NCBI RefSeq assembly: GCF_019048065.1
Contig: NZ_CP077291.1
Coordinates: 1,922,001 to 1,986,000, forward strand
DNA from: Citrobacter farmeri
Lineage (GTDB): Bacteria; Pseudomonadota; Gammaproteobacteria; Enterobacterales; Enterobacteriaceae
Reading direction: 5' to 3'
DNA: 64,000 nt
The translations under genes were made by a program, and so were the position numbers. Positions 1-9,901 of the stretch are shown piece by piece (position 1 is the stretch's first letter; each line of letters begins with the position of its first letter). A model generated the notes under the pieces. That model was not told the origin of the DNA and searched no databases. It saw only the letters and a program-made list of their open reading frames with translations.

Positions 1-1404
1 GATGGTGCTCATCACGTCACCCTGAGTCACGATAACCAGATCGCCGGACACCAGGTAGCCTTTATCACGCAGCAGATTTACCGCTTCGCTTGCCGCGACA
101 ACGCCATCCGCGGCGCTGTCGAAATAGACTGGCGTAACGCCACGGTACAGCGATGTCAGGTTCAGCGTACGCTCATGTCGGGACATGGCAAAAATCGGCA
201 GGCCGGAACTGATGCGAGAGGTCATCAGCGCAGTACGACCGGATTCTGTCATGGTAATGATCGCGGTCACTCCTTTCAGGTGGTTCGCCGCGTACATAGC
301 AGACATCGCGATCGCTTCTTCAACATTGTCGAATTGAATATCCAGACGGTGTTTAGAGACATTGATGCTGGGGATCTTTTCTGCGCCCAGGCAGACGCGT
401 GCCATTGCTGCGACGGTTTCCGCCGGATACTGGCCTGCGGCCGTCTCGGCTGAGAGCATGACCGCATCGGTACCATCCAGCACGGCGTTTGCGACGTCCA
501 TTACTTCCGCACGGGTTGGCATTGGGTTGGTGATCATCGACTCCATCATCTGGGTCGCGGTAATCACCGCGCGGTTCAACTTACGTGCACGACGAATCAA
601 CGTCTTCTGGATGCCGACCAGTTCCGGATCGCCAATCTCAACGCCGAGGTCGCCACGTGCGACCATCACCACGTCAGAAGCCAGAATGATGTCATCCATC
701 GCATTCTGATCGCAGACTGCTTCAGCACGCTCAACTTTTGCCACAATCTTGGCATCGCAACCTGCATCACGCGCCAGTCGGCGAGCGTAGTTCAGGTCTT
801 CCCCGCAGCGCGGGAAGGAGACCGCCAGATAGTCAACGCCAATCAGAGCGGCAGTAACGATGTCAGCTTTGTCTTTCTCGGTCAGGGCTTCTGCGGAGAG
901 ACCGCCGCCCAGTTTGTTAATGCCTTTGTTGTTGGAGAGCGGGCCGCCCACGGTCACTTCCGTGAACACTTTCATGCCCTGAACCTCCAGCACTTTTAAC
1001 TGCACGCGTCCATCGTCGAGCAGCAGAATGTCGCCTGGTACTACATCTGCCGGCAGACCTTTATAGTCAATGCCGACTTTTTCTTTGTCGCCTTCACCTT
1101 TACCCAGGTTGGCATCCAGGAGAAATTTGTCACCGATGTTGAGGAATACTTTGCCTTCTTTAAAGGTAGAGACGCGAATTTTTGGCCCCTGGAGGTCACC
1201 CAGAATGGCCACGTGGCGTCCCAGTTTGGCAGCGATCTCACGAACTTTATCCGCGCGCATTTTATGATCTTCTGGCGAACCGTGAGAGAAATTCATTCGC
1301 ACGACGTTAGCGCCTGCGGCGATAATCTTCTCAAGATTGTTATCGCGGTCAGTAGCCGGGCCTAATGTCGTAACGATTTTGGTTCTGCGAAGCCTTCTGG
1401 ACAT
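1..1404 (-). CDS. pykA: Pyruvate kinase II (partial, C-terminal end cut by window edge)
   Basis: Catalyses ADP plus phosphoenolpyruvate to ATP plus pyruvate, the last step of glycolysis, in the cytoplasm. The reverse-strand reading frame is open from the ATG at 1404 to the window edge. It begins [19 protein letters not shown] and contains the kinase signature with the catalytic Lys ([10 protein letters not shown]) and the metal-binding [10 protein letters not shown] stretch. It runs 468 codons, and E. coli PykA is 480 residues, so about 12 residues and the stop lie outside. The gene follows hexR on the same strand, as in E. coli. The identification as the PykA (AMP-activated) rather than the PykF isozyme rests on sequence recall and on the neighbouring hexR-zwf. 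Confidence 0.97.
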   Translation of the reverse strand, partial: MSRRLRRTKIVTTLGPATDRDNNLEKIIAAGANVVRMNFSHGSPEDHKMRADKVREIAAKLGRHVAILGDLQGPKIRVSTFKEGKVFLNIGDKFLLDANLGKGEGDKEKVGIDYKGLPADVVPGDILLLDDGRVQLKVLEVQGMKVFTEVTVGGPLSNNKGINKLGGGLSAEALTEKDKADIVTAALIGVDYLAVSFPRCGEDLNYARRLARDAGCDAKIVAKVERAEAVCDQNAMDDIILASDVVMVARGDLGVEIGDPELVGIQKTLIRRARKLNRAVITATQMMESMITNPMPTRAEVMDVANAVLDGTDAVMLSAETAAGQYPAETVAAMARVCLGAEKIPSINVSKHRLDIQFDNVEEAIAMSAMYAANHLKGVTAIITMTESGRTALMTSRISSGLPIFAMSRHERTLNLTSLYRGVTPVYFDSAADGVVAASEAVNLLRDKGYLVSGDLVIVTQGDVMSTI

Positions 1405-1528
1405 GTAATACTCCGTTGACTGAAACAACTAGGTGTTGCGTGAACAATAAACCGGTAGTTCTGAAAACCTTTACAAAGCATAGCGAACAAAACCGGATGA
1501 TGAATTTAAGTAGAACTTATTATTGCTG

Positions 1529-2398
1529 TTAGCGGTCATTACTCTTGATGAGCAGTTCTTTATCAAAACGCGATTCCCTGAGCGCTTCCTTGACACGCTT
1601 CAAGTTATCTCTGAATTTTGCTCCACGACGCAAAGTAAATCCCGTAGCCAGCACATCTATCACGGTCAACTGCGCAAGTCGAGAGACCATGGGCATATAA
1701 ATGTCAGTATCTTCCGGCACATCGAGGGTAATTGCCAGCGTTGCTTCACGCGCCAGCGGCGTATTGGCGGAGGTTAACGCAATCACCATGGCATCGTTTT
1801 CACGCGCAAGCTGCGCCAGCTCGACCAGACTCTTGGTGCGACCGGTATGCGAAATCAACACCACTACGTCATCGTCACTACAATTCATACAGCTCATCCG
1901 TTGCAAAACGACGTCGTCGGAGTAGACAACCGGGACATTGAAACGGAAAAACTTGTTCATGGCGTCATGGGCGACGGCGGCGGACGACCCCAGGCCAAAG
2001 AAAGCGATTTTCTTGGCCTGCGTCAGCAGATCCACGGCGCGGTTGATCGCCGATTTGTCCAGCGACTGGCGAACGTGGTCAAGACTGGCCATCGCCGATT
2101 CGAAAATCTTGCCCGTATAGGACTCGACGCTGTCATCTTCATCCACATTACGATTAACATAAGGGGTACCATTTGCCAGACTTTGTGCCAGATGCAGTTT
2201 AAAATCAGGGAAGCCACGGGTTTCCATGCTGCGACAAAAGCGATTCACCGTCGGTTCGCTGACGTTGGCTTCCTGTGCAAGCGTGGCAATACTGCAATGG
2301 ATGGCTCGTTCGGGCGAGGCAATGATGACGTCGGCGACTTTGCGTTCAGATTTGCTCAAATGTTCCAGTTGAGACTGGATCTTTTCCAGCATATTCAT
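1529..2398 (-). CDS. hexR: HexR, RpiR-family transcriptional regulator of hexose catabolism
   Basis: A 289-residue DNA-binding regulator. Residues 1-77 form the RpiR-type helix-turn-helix (ANVSEPTVNRFCRSM is the recognition region). Residues about 120-260 form a SIS sugar-phosphate-binding domain (FFGLGSSAAVAHDA, ISHTGRTKS). In gamma-proteobacteria HexR senses 2-keto-3-deoxy-6-phosphogluconate and controls zwf, edd-eda and other central carbon genes. It is divergent from zwf, and a near-perfect HexR palindrome lies in the shared intergenic region at 2668-2682. Length and start (MNMLEKIQ) match the E. coli protein, formerly YebK. Confidence 0.96.
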   Translation of the reverse strand: MNMLEKIQSQLEHLSKSERKVADVIIASPERAIHCSIATLAQEANVSEPTVNRFCRSMETRGFPDFKLHLAQSLANGTPYVNRNVDEDDSVESYTGKIFESAMASLDHVRQSLDKSAINRAVDLLTQAKKIAFFGLGSSAAVAHDAMNKFFRFNVPVVYSDDVVLQRMSCMNCSDDDVVVLISHTGRTKSLVELAQLARENDAMVIALTSANTPLAREATLAITLDVPEDTDIYMPMVSRLAQLTVIDVLATGFTLRRGAKFRDNLKRVKEALRESRFDKELLIKSNDR

Positions 2399-2607
2399 GA
2401 TGTAGACTCAAAGATATGACGATTTCAGCGATACAAGAAATCGAGAGGCAATTTTGGTAGATAGTACCCCTGCGAACCTGAGAAGGGGGCAAAATGGTCA
2501 GAATAGTTGTTGTTTTTTTTCATAACATGATCAGCATCGTGTTTTGACTCAACGTAGAGCGTCGCAAATCGACGACGTTTTTGACCATTTTGCGCCGTTA
2601 AGCGCCA

Positions 2608-2626
2608 ACCGCACGGCGGGTTAAGC
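2608..2626 (+). promoter_or_regulatory. Candidate Mar/Sox/Rob box upstream of zwf
   Basis: The 19 bases ACCGCACGGCGGGTTAAGC match the degenerate consensus AYnGCACnnWnnRYYAAAY at all but about two specified positions. zwf is a known SoxS/MarA/Rob target in E. coli, so a box about 100 bases upstream of the start is expected. This assignment is by consensus only. Confidence 0.55.
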
Positions 2627-2667
2627 GTTTACGGTTTCCGGAATCACGTAAAAGCAGTACAGTGCAC

Positions 2668-2682
2668 TGTAATAAAATTACA
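2668..2682 (+). promoter_or_regulatory. HexR operator in the hexR-zwf intergenic region
   Basis: TGTAATAAAATTACA is a 15-base near-palindrome matching the HexR consensus TGTAATTWAATTACA. It sits 46 bases upstream of the zwf start codon, where a repressor could block zwf transcription. The 330-base hexR-zwf gap holds no further gene that I can see. Confidence 0.85.
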
Positions 2683-2728
2683 AGTAATGCCTGGCAAAGT
2701 ACCAGGATAGCTAACTAAGGAGAATGAC

Positions 2729-4204
2729 ATGGCGGTAACGCAAACAGCCCAGGCATGTGACCTGGTCATTTTCGGCGCGAAAGGCGACCTTGCGCGTCGT
2801 AAATTGCTGCCTTCCCTGTATCAACTGGAAAAAGCCGGTCAGCTCAACCCGGATACCCGCATTATCGGGGTTGGCCGTGCGGACTGGGACAAAGATGCCT
2901 ACACGAAGGTCGTGCGCGAAGCGCTCGAAACCTTCATGAAAGAGAAGATCGATGAAGCACTGTGGGACACCCTGAGCGCGCGCCTGGATTTCTGCAATCT
3001 GGATGTGAACGACACTGCGGCATTTACCCGTCTGGGAGAGATGCTTGATCAGAAAAACCGTACCACGATCAACTATTTCGCCATGCCGCCAAGCACCTTC
3101 GGCGCAATCTGTAAGGGGCTGGGCGAAGCGAAACTGAATGCCAAACCGGCGCGCGTAGTCATGGAAAAACCGCTGGGTACCTCACTGGCGACCTCCCGCG
3201 AGATCAACGATCAGGTTGGCGAGTATTTTGAAGAGTGCCAGGTTTATCGTATCGACCACTATCTGGGTAAAGAGACGGTTCTGAACCTGTTGGCGCTGCG
3301 TTTTGCCAACTCCCTGTTCGTGAATAACTGGGATAACCGCACGATCGATCATGTGGAAATCACCGTGGCAGAAGAGGTGGGCATTGAAGGGCGCTGGGGC
3401 TATTTCGACCAGGCCGGCCAGATGCGTGACATGATCCAGAATCACCTGCTGCAAATTCTGTGCATGATTGCGATGTCGCCGCCGTCGGATCTAACCGCTG
3501 ACGCCATCCGTGATGAAAAAGTGAAGGTGTTGAAGTCACTACGTCGTATCGATCGCTCAAATGTACGTGAAAAAACCGTTCGCGGTCAGTACACCACGGG
3601 TTTTGCACAGGGTAAAAAAGTGCCGGGTTACCTGGAAGAAGAGGGCGCGAACAAGAGCAGTAACACCGAAACGTTTGTGGCGATTCGCGTTGACATTGAT
3701 AACTGGCGCTGGGCGGGCGTACCGTTCTACCTGCGCACCGGTAAGCGTCTGCCAACGAAATGCTCTGAGGTTGTGGTGTACTTTAAAACGCCTGAGCTTA
3801 ACCTGTTTAAAGAGTCCTGGCAGGATCTGCCGCAGAACAAACTGACCATTCGTCTACAGCCGGATGAAGGCGTGGATATCCAGGTTCTGAACAAAGTCCC
3901 GGGTCTTGACCACAAGCATAACCTGCAAATTACCAAGCTGGATCTGAGCTACTCCGAAACCTTCAATCAGACACATCTGGCGGATGCTTACGAGCGCCTG
4001 CTGCTGGAGACCATGCGCGGTATTCAGGCGCTGTTTGTGCGCCGTGATGAAGTGGAAGAGGCGTGGAAGTGGGTCGACTCCATTACCGAAGCGTGGGCGA
4101 TGGACAATGATGCGCCAAAACCATATCAGGCAGGGGCATGGGGACCGGTCGCCTCCGTGGCGATGATCACCCGTGATGGCCGTTCCTGGAACGAATTTGA
4201 GTAA
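2729..4204 (+). CDS. zwf: Glucose-6-phosphate 1-dehydrogenase
   Basis: Oxidises glucose 6-phosphate to 6-phosphogluconolactone with NADP+, the entry to the oxidative pentose phosphate and Entner-Doudoroff pathways. The protein has 491 residues, the same length as E. coli Zwf. The N-terminal nucleotide-binding motif [15 protein letters not shown] is at 17-30, EKPLG at 146-150, and the active-site RIDHYLGKE at 174-182 (catalytic His region and substrate-binding Lys). The ATG at 2729 follows a clear AAGGAG ribosome-binding site. It is transcribed away from hexR and is followed by a terminator and then edd. Confidence 0.98.
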   Translation: MAVTQTAQACDLVIFGAKGDLARRKLLPSLYQLEKAGQLNPDTRIIGVGRADWDKDAYTKVVREALETFMKEKIDEALWDTLSARLDFCNLDVNDTAAFTRLGEMLDQKNRTTINYFAMPPSTFGAICKGLGEAKLNAKPARVVMEKPLGTSLATSREINDQVGEYFEECQVYRIDHYLGKETVLNLLALRFANSLFVNNWDNRTIDHVEITVAEEVGIEGRWGYFDQAGQMRDMIQNHLLQILCMIAMSPPSDLTADAIRDEKVKVLKSLRRIDRSNVREKTVRGQYTTGFAQGKKVPGYLEEEGANKSSNTETFVAIRVDIDNWRWAGVPFYLRTGKRLPTKCSEVVVYFKTPELNLFKESWQDLPQNKLTIRLQPDEGVDIQVLNKVPGLDHKHNLQITKLDLSYSETFNQTHLADAYERLLLETMRGIQALFVRRDEVEEAWKWVDSITEAWAMDNDAPKPYQAGAWGPVASVAMITRDGRSWNEFE

Positions 4205-4228
4205 AAAAACGGCTAACCCTTCCGTGTT

Positions 4229-4244
4229 ATTTTACCGGTAACAT
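4229..4244 (+). promoter_or_regulatory. GntR operator upstream of edd
   Basis: ATTTTACCGGTAACAT, read on the reverse strand as ATGTTACCGGTAAAAT, closely matches the GntR (gluconate repressor) consensus ATGTTACCCGTATCAT. GntR controls edd-eda in E. coli, so a site between zwf and edd is expected. It lies before the zwf terminator hairpin. Confidence 0.7.
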
Positions 4245-4283
4245 GATCTAACACAGATTGTTGAACAATTTTTGCACTTTTAA

Positions 4284-4318
4284 GCCTCGTGTGGATTCAC
4301 CCACGAGGTTTTTTTTAT
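4284..4318 (+). terminator. Rho-independent terminator of zwf
   Basis: A stem CCTCGTG...CACGAGG (4285-4308) with a short loop is followed by a run of eight T. It lies 80 bases after the zwf stop codon. Confidence 0.9.
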
Positions 4319-4438
4319 TACACTGCCTGAAACGATTTTGCCCCTGAGCTCCGGCGAACAAGCGTTTCCTGTGTTTATAACCATAGTAAATGAACTTGCC
4401 AAACCTACAGCTCTGACAGATAAATTTCAGGAGCCTCT

Positions 4439-6250
4439 ATGAATCCGAATTTGTTACGCGTAACACAGCGTATTGTTGAACGTTCCCGTGAAACCCGTTC
4501 TGCCTACCTCTCTCGTATCGAACAGGCTAAATCCTCGACCGTTCACCGGTCACAACTGGCATGCGGGAATCTGGCGCACGGATTCGCGGCCTGCCAGCCA
4601 GACGATAAAGCCTCTCTGAAAAGCATGTTGCGTAACAATATCGCGATCATCACCTCCTACAACGATATGCTCTCCGCACATCAACCCTACGAACATTACC
4701 CGGACATCATTCGCAAAGCGTTGCATAAAGCGAATGCAGTCGGACAGGTTGCCGGCGGCGTTCCGGCAATGTGTGACGGCGTGACTCAGGGGCAGGACGG
4801 TATGGAGCTTTCGCTGCTGAGCCGCGAAGTGATCGCCATGTCCGCCGCGATAGGGCTGTCTCATAACATGTTTGACGGCGCATTGTTCCTTGGTGTGTGT
4901 GACAAAATTGTCCCGGGGCTGGTGATGGCGGCGCTGTCATTCGGTCATCTGCCTTCTATCTTCGTGCCGTCAGGTCCGATGGCGAGCGGCCTGGCGAACA
5001 AAGAGAAAGTCCGCATTCGTCAACTCTATGCCGAAGGTAAAGTTGATCGCATGGCGCTGCTGGAATCTGAAGCGGCCTCCTATCATGCACCGGGTACCTG
5101 CACGTTCTACGGCACTGCTAACACCAACCAGATGGTGGTCGAGTTCATGGGGATGCAACTGCCGGGCTCTTCATTTGTTCACCCGGATGCCCCGCTGCGT
5201 GAAGCGCTGACGGCGGCAGCGGCGCGCCAGGTGACACGCCTGACCGGTAACGGCAATGAATGGATGCCGATCGGTAAAATGATTGATGAGAAAGTGGTGG
5301 TAAACGGAATTGTCGCGCTGTTGGCGACCGGTGGCTCAACGAACCACACCATGCACCTGGTGGCGATGGCACGCGCTGCCGGTATCCAGATTAACTGGGA
5401 TGACTTCTCTGATCTCTCCGACGTCGTGCCGCTGATGGCGCGTCTCTATCCTAACGGCCCGGCGGATATTAACCATTTCCAGGCTGCGGGCGGCGTTCCG
5501 GTCCTGATGCGCGAACTGCTGAATGCGGGCCTGTTGCATGAAGACGTCAACACCGTGGCCGGTTTCGGTCTGAAACGCTATACCCTGGAGCCGTGGCTGA
5601 ACAAGGGCGAACTCGACTGGCGTGAAGGCGCTGCCAAATCGCTGGACAGCAATGTGATTGCCTCTTTTGATCAGCCGTTCTCCCACCATGGCGGCACCAA
5701 AGTGCTGAGCGGTAACCTCGGTCGCGCGGTCATGAAAACGTCCGCTGTGCCGGTCGAGAATCAGGTAATTGAAGCGCCAGCCGTTGTTTTTGAAAGTCAG
5801 CATGATGTTTTACCGGCCTTTGAAGCGGGCCTTCTGGACCGTGACTGCGTGGTGGTTGTACGTCATCAGGGACCAAAAGCGAACGGAATGCCAGAATTAC
5901 ATAAACTCATGCCGCCACTTGGTGTATTATTGGACCGTCGTTTCAAAATTGCGTTGGTTACCGATGGCCGACTTTCTGGTGCTTCCGGTAAAGTGCCTTC
6001 CGCCATCCATGTCACTCCGGAGGCGTATGATGGCGGCCTGCTGGCGAAAGTGCGCGATGGCGACATTATTCGGGTGAACGGACAGACAGGTGAATTGACG
6101 CTGCTGGTTGATGAGGCGGAGCTTGCCGCTCGCCAGGCACACATCCCGGATCTGAGCGCCTCGCGCATTGGAACGGGGCGTGAAATGTTCAGCGCGCTGC
6201 GGGAGAAGTTATCCGGCGCAGAACAGGGCGCAACCTGTATTCATTTTTAA
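4439..6250 (+). CDS. edd: Phosphogluconate dehydratase (Entner-Doudoroff)
   Basis: Dehydrates 6-phosphogluconate to 2-keto-3-deoxy-6-phosphogluconate and needs a 4Fe-4S cluster. The 603-residue product has the same length as E. coli Edd. It shows the IlvD/Edd family blocks [24 protein letters not shown] and GGSTNHTMH, whose cysteines are the expected cluster ligands, and the C-terminal [11 protein letters not shown]. The start ATG at 4439 follows CAGGAG. It forms an operon with eda, 35 bases downstream, and is probably controlled by GntR (site at 4229) and HexR. Confidence 0.98.
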   Translation: MNPNLLRVTQRIVERSRETRSAYLSRIEQAKSSTVHRSQLACGNLAHGFAACQPDDKASLKSMLRNNIAIITSYNDMLSAHQPYEHYPDIIRKALHKANAVGQVAGGVPAMCDGVTQGQDGMELSLLSREVIAMSAAIGLSHNMFDGALFLGVCDKIVPGLVMAALSFGHLPSIFVPSGPMASGLANKEKVRIRQLYAEGKVDRMALLESEAASYHAPGTCTFYGTANTNQMVVEFMGMQLPGSSFVHPDAPLREALTAAAARQVTRLTGNGNEWMPIGKMIDEKVVVNGIVALLATGGSTNHTMHLVAMARAAGIQINWDDFSDLSDVVPLMARLYPNGPADINHFQAAGGVPVLMRELLNAGLLHEDVNTVAGFGLKRYTLEPWLNKGELDWREGAAKSLDSNVIASFDQPFSHHGGTKVLSGNLGRAVMKTSAVPVENQVIEAPAVVFESQHDVLPAFEAGLLDRDCVVVVRHQGPKANGMPELHKLMPPLGVLLDRRFKIALVTDGRLSGASGKVPSAIHVTPEAYDGGLLAKVRDGDIIRVNGQTGELTLLVDEAELAARQAHIPDLSASRIGTGREMFSALREKLSGAEQGATCIHF

Positions 6251-6285
6251 GGCATATTTTGTAATCAGTCGAGAGAAAAGCTCTG

Positions 6286-6927
6286 ATGAAAAACTGGAAA
6301 ACAAGTGCAGAAGCAATCCTGACCACCGGCCCGGTAGTCCCGGTGATCGTAGTGAATAAACTGGAACACGCTGTGCCGATGGCAAAAGCGCTGGTTGCGG
6401 GTGGGGTACGCGTACTGGAAGTAACCTTGCGTACCGCCTGCGCGATGGATGCTATCCGTGCTATCGCCAAAGAAGTCCCGGAAGCCATAGTGGGAGCCGG
6501 TACGGTGCTGAATCCGCAGCAGTTGGCAGAGGTCACCGCAGCGGGTGCGCAGTTCGCTATCAGCCCGGGTCTGACCGAGCCACTGCTGAAAGCGGCAACT
6601 GAAGGCACAATCCCGCTGATCCCGGGAATCAGCACCGTTTCTGAACTGATGCTGGGCATGGACTACGGTTTGAAAGAGTTCAAATTCTTCCCGGCAGAAG
6701 CCAACGGCGGTACCAAAGCGCTGCAGGCCATTGCAGGTCCATTCTCTCAGGTGCGTTTCTGTCCGACGGGCGGTATCTCTCCGGCCAACTACCGTGATTA
6801 CCTGGCACTGAAAAGCGTGCTGTGCATCGGCGGCTCCTGGCTGGTGCCGAATGACGCGCTGGAAGCCGGTGATTACGATCGCATCACCAAACTGGCGCGC
6901 GAAGCGGTTGAAGGCGCGAAGCAGTAA
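6286..6927 (+). CDS. eda: KDPG aldolase / 4-hydroxy-2-oxoglutarate aldolase
   Basis: Cleaves 2-keto-3-deoxy-6-phosphogluconate into pyruvate and glyceraldehyde 3-phosphate, the last Entner-Doudoroff step. The 213 residues show the class I aldolase residues Glu45 (LEVTLRT) and Schiff-base Lys133 ([12 protein letters not shown]), with the phosphate-binding GGI loop after it. It is the second gene of edd-eda. In E. coli eda also has its own promoter under KdgR, and kdgR is in this window at 28652. Confidence 0.98.
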   Translation: MKNWKTSAEAILTTGPVVPVIVVNKLEHAVPMAKALVAGGVRVLEVTLRTACAMDAIRAIAKEVPEAIVGAGTVLNPQQLAEVTAAGAQFAISPGLTEPLLKAATEGTIPLIPGISTVSELMLGMDYGLKEFKFFPAEANGGTKALQAIAGPFSQVRFCPTGGISPANYRDYLALKSVLCIGGSWLVPNDALEAGDYDRITKLAREAVEGAKQ

Positions 6928-6942
6928 GCTATCAATGTGTAA

Positions 6943-7028
6943 ACCGTAGGCCCGATAAAACGTATTAGCGTCATCATCGGGTCTTGCCGGATAGCGGCTT
7001 TACTGCCTTATCCGGCCTACGGTTTCTG
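6943..7028. repeat. REP/BIME palindromic element between eda and purT
   Basis: Two inverted REP-like units, one with CCGTAGGCCCGATAA and one ending TATCCGGCCTACGG, flank a GCCGGATAGCGGC core. The arms can pair over about 80 bases. It lies in the convergent eda-purT gap, the usual position for enterobacterial REP elements, and may act as the transcription end for both genes. Confidence 0.85.
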
Positions 7029-7032
7029 TTTT

Positions 7033-8211
7033 TTAACCAGCTACTTTTACCTGCGCAGCGGCGTTCTTCGCGCGTTCAATTGCCTCATCAACATTATTAG
7101 CTGTTGCCAGTGTGACACCGAGGCGACGTGCTCCATCAATTTCCGGCTTACCGAAGAAACGGACCTGTAAACCGGCACCGACGGCACGCTGAACATTGTC
7201 AAACGTTACGTCCTGACTGGTCAGTCGCGGCAAAATCACCGCCGAGGCGGCCGGACCATACTGACGAATAGCGCCGACGGGCAGGCCAAGAAAGGCGCGC
7301 ACGTGCAGGGCAAACTCCGACAGATCCTGAGAAATCAGCGTCACCATGCCGGTATCGTGTGGACGAGGGGAGACTTCGCTGAAAATGACCTCATCCCCGC
7401 AGACAAACAGTTCCACGCCAAACAGACCGTGGCCACCCAGGGCTAACACCACTTTACGGGCAATCTCCTGGGCGCGTTCCAGCGCCAGCGCGCTCATCTG
7501 CTGCGGCTGCCAGGATTCACGATAATCCCCTTCTTCCTGGCGATGCCCCACCGGAGCACAGAAATGGACGCCATCGACGGCGCTGACGGTGAGCAGGGTG
7601 ATTTCAAAATCAAATTTCACGACCCCTTCGACGATTACCCGTCCGGCACCCGCCCGACCACCCTGCTGGGCGTAATCCCAGGCTTGCGCCAGCTGTGCTT
7701 CAGTCCGAATAAAACTCTGCCCTTTGCCGGAAGAACTCATCACCGGTTTGACAATGCAAGGAAAACCGATTTCAGCCACGGCCTCGCGGAAGGTGGCTTC
7801 GCTGTCGGCAAACCGGAAGGTCGAAGTGGGCAGCGCCAGCTCTTCCGCCGCCAGACGGCGAATGCCTTCACGGTTCATCGTCAGCTTTGTTGCGCGTGCG
7901 CAGGGTACGACGTTCAATCCTTCCTGTTCCAGCGTCACCAGCATGTCTGTGGCGATGGCTTCAATTTCCGGTACGATATAGTGTGGTTTTTCTAACTCAA
8001 CCACGCGGCGAAGCGCGGCGCCATCCAGCATATTAATGACGTGCGAACGATGTGCGACATGCATTGCTGGCGCGTCGGCATATCGGTCCACCGCGATGAC
8101 TTCCACCCCGAGGCGCTGGCACTCGATAGCCACTTCTTTACCCAGTTCGCCTGAACCCAATAACATCACCCGAGTTGCTGCCGGACGCAGCGCTGTGCCT
8201 AATAACGTCAT
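7033..8211 (-). CDS. purT: Phosphoribosylglycinamide formyltransferase 2 (formate-dependent)
   Basis: Uses formate and ATP to formylate GAR to FGAR in purine synthesis, bypassing folate-dependent PurN. It is an ATP-grasp protein: an N-terminal Rossmann part ([12 protein letters not shown]), then the ATP-binding region ([12 protein letters not shown]) and the metal-binding [10 protein letters not shown]. The ATG at 8211 ([10 protein letters not shown]) gives 392 residues, matches E. coli PurT and follows a strong GGGGGAG site. An upstream in-frame start at 8229 would add six residues and lacks this spacing. A PurR box lies upstream. Confidence 0.97.
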   Translation of the reverse strand: MTLLGTALRPAATRVMLLGSGELGKEVAIECQRLGVEVIAVDRYADAPAMHVAHRSHVINMLDGAALRRVVELEKPHYIVPEIEAIATDMLVTLEQEGLNVVPCARATKLTMNREGIRRLAAEELALPTSTFRFADSEATFREAVAEIGFPCIVKPVMSSSGKGQSFIRTEAQLAQAWDYAQQGGRAGAGRVIVEGVVKFDFEITLLTVSAVDGVHFCAPVGHRQEEGDYRESWQPQQMSALALERAQEIARKVVLALGGHGLFGVELFVCGDEVIFSEVSPRPHDTGMVTLISQDLSEFALHVRAFLGLPVGAIRQYGPAASAVILPRLTSQDVTFDNVQRAVGAGLQVRFFGKPEIDGARRLGVTLATANNVDEAIERAKNAAAQVKVAG

Positions 8212-8246
8212 GAATATCTCCCCCAACAAATTTGGCCGCAGTATAT

Positions 8247-8262
8247 ACGAAAACGTTTGCGT
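8247..8262 (-). promoter_or_regulatory. PurR operator of purT
   Basis: ACGAAAACGTTTGCGT is the classic PUR-box palindrome around the central AACGTT and matches the ACGCAAACGTTTNCGT consensus. It is 36 bases upstream of the purT start codon, so PurR with hypoxanthine or guanine would repress purT. Confidence 0.9.
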
Positions 8263-8304
8263 CTGTCTTTATTGCCAGGTTGATTTCGGCCGTAAAATAG
8301 AATA

Positions 8305-8324
8305 TACTGTACATAAATACAGTA
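8305..8324 (+). promoter_or_regulatory. LexA (SOS) box of yebG
   Basis: TACTGTACATAAATACAGTA contains CTG-N10-CAG and is almost palindromic. It matches the consensus TACTGTATATATATACAGTA and ends 18 bases before the yebG start. yebG is an established LexA regulon member in E. coli. Confidence 0.93.
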
Positions 8325-8342
8325 ATATTGAGAGGCTGCAAT

Positions 8343-8633
8343 ATGGCGGTTGAAGTTAAATACGTAGTCATTCGGGAAGGTGAGGAAAAAATGTCATTTA
8401 CCAGCAAAAAGGAAGCCGATGCGTATGACAAGATGCTGGATACGGCGGATCTGCTCGATACCTGGCTTGAGCAGTCACCGTTAACGCTGGAAGACGAACA
8501 GCGTGAAGCGCTGTCGCTGTGGCTGGCAGAACAAAAAGAGGTGCTGAGCACCATCCTCAAAACCGGTAAATTGCCTTCTCCGCAGGCGGTTGAGAATGAC
8601 GCTTCTGCCGAAGATGATACTCAGGCAGCCTGA
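8343..8633 (+). CDS. yebG: YebG, DNA damage-inducible (SOS) protein
   Basis: A 96-residue acidic protein starting MAVEVKYVVIREGEEKMSF. It has the YebG family fold and no known enzymatic motif. Its role in the SOS response is uncharacterised beyond LexA and cAMP-influenced induction in E. coli. The start at 8343 gives the family length; an in-frame start 15 bases earlier would overlap the promoter close to the LexA box. It is divergent from purT. Confidence 0.95.
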   Translation: MAVEVKYVVIREGEEKMSFTSKKEADAYDKMLDTADLLDTWLEQSPLTLEDEQREALSLWLAEQKEVLSTILKTGKLPSPQAVENDASAEDDTQAA

Positions 8634-8706
8634 ATCTGACTTGCGCTCCTGACGTTTTGTACCATGCTTTTTCCTGAATCAATGTGCTATTGGGTAAAGG
8701 AAAAGT

Positions 8707-9060
8707 ATGAAAAGAAAAGGTGCGTTAATCAGCCTGCTGTTGCTGGGGGCCAGTCTGTCGGTGTCTGCTGCGGACACTGACAGTAAAACTGTCAAATTCC
8801 CTCAGTGTGATGGGCTTGATGCGGCAGGCATTGCCGCAAGTGTAAAACGTGATTACCAGCAAAATCGTGTGGTGCGCTGGGCTGACGACCAAAAACGGGT
8901 GGGGCAGGCTGACCCGGTTGCCTGGGTCAATCCGAAAGAGATTACCGGGCAGGACGGGAAATGGACGGTGCCGCTAACCGTGCGCGGGAAAAGCGCGGAT
9001 ATACATTATCAGGTGAAAGTCGACTGCAAGGCAGGCACAGCGGAATATCGCCCGCAATAG
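8707..9060 (+). CDS. yebF: YebF, secreted protein
   Basis: The 117 residues begin with a typical Sec signal peptide ([22 protein letters not shown], cut near residue 21). The mature domain of about 95 residues has two Cys likely to form a disulphide. E. coli YebF reaches the periplasm by Sec and is then exported to the medium; it belongs to the colicin M immunity-like fold family. The core [20 protein letters not shown] is strongly conserved. It is followed closely by yebE. Its biological role is not known to me. Confidence 0.95.
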   Translation: MKRKGALISLLLLGASLSVSAADTDSKTVKFPQCDGLDAAGIAASVKRDYQQNRVVRWADDQKRVGQADPVAWVNPKEITGQDGKWTVPLTVRGKSADIHYQVKVDCKAGTAEYRPQ

Positions 9061-9154
9061 CGCGAACATTTGCGCATCTTTAGCGCGGGCAGACATTTCC
9101 TGACATCCCCTCGGGTACGCTTTGAAAATTCATTGTCAGTACTTGAGGGATAAA

Positions 9155-9814
9155 ATGGCTAACTGGCTTAATCAATTACACTCTCTTCTCGGGCAAAACG
9201 GATCGTCTTCATCCTCTTCGGGTGAACAGGGATTAAGTAAGCTGCTGGTACCCGGTGCGCTGGGTGGTCTGGCAGGCTTACTGGTCGCCAACAAATCCTC
9301 CCGCAAATTACTCAGCAAATACGGCACCAGTGCGCTGTTGGTCGGGGGCGGCGCGGTGGCAGGTACTGTGCTGTGGAACAAGTACAAGGATAAAGTCCGC
9401 GCGGCGCATCAGGATGAACCGCAGTTTGGCACGCAAAGCACACCCCTGGATGTGCGCACTGAACGGCTGATCCTGGCGCTGGTCTTCGCCGCGAAAAGCG
9501 ACGGTCATATCGACGCCAAAGAGCGGGCGGCAATCGAACAACAACTGCGTGAGGCAGGCGTTGAAGAGCAGGGCCGCGTTTTTATCGAGCAGGCGATTGA
9601 ACAACCGCTGGATCCACAGCGCCTGGCGCAGGGGATCCGCAATGAGGAAGAAGCGCTGGAGATCTACTTTCTCAGCTGTGCCGCCATTGATATCGACCAC
9701 TTTATGGAACGTAGCTATCTGAACGCGCTGGGCGATGCGCTGAAGATCCCGCAGGATGTCCGTGACGGCATTGAGCAGGATCTGAAACAGCAAAAACAGG
9801 CGTTACCCGGTTAA
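9155..9814 (+). CDS. yebE: YebE, DUF533 inner-membrane protein
   Basis: A 219-residue protein from the ATG at 9155 ([14 protein letters not shown]), which follows GAGGGA and gives the E. coli length. An earlier start at 9122 would add 11 residues. A Ser-rich linker is followed by two short hydrophobic stretches ([13 protein letters not shown] and [16 protein letters not shown]). The C-terminal TerB/DUF533-like helical domain includes [19 protein letters not shown]. In E. coli it is induced by envelope stress through Cpx. Its function is unknown. Confidence 0.94.
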   Translation: MANWLNQLHSLLGQNGSSSSSSGEQGLSKLLVPGALGGLAGLLVANKSSRKLLSKYGTSALLVGGGAVAGTVLWNKYKDKVRAAHQDEPQFGTQSTPLDVRTERLILALVFAAKSDGHIDAKERAAIEQQLREAGVEEQGRVFIEQAIEQPLDPQRLAQGIRNEEEALEIYFLSCAAIDIDHFMERSYLNALGDALKIPQDVRDGIEQDLKQQKQALPG

Positions 9815-9901
9815 CAGAATACTTCCGGCGGCATGTTTCGCTTGCATCATTCGTCAGTTTTGCCACCCTTAGAGGGTGTATAAAGACGAAAGAACAATGA
9901 C

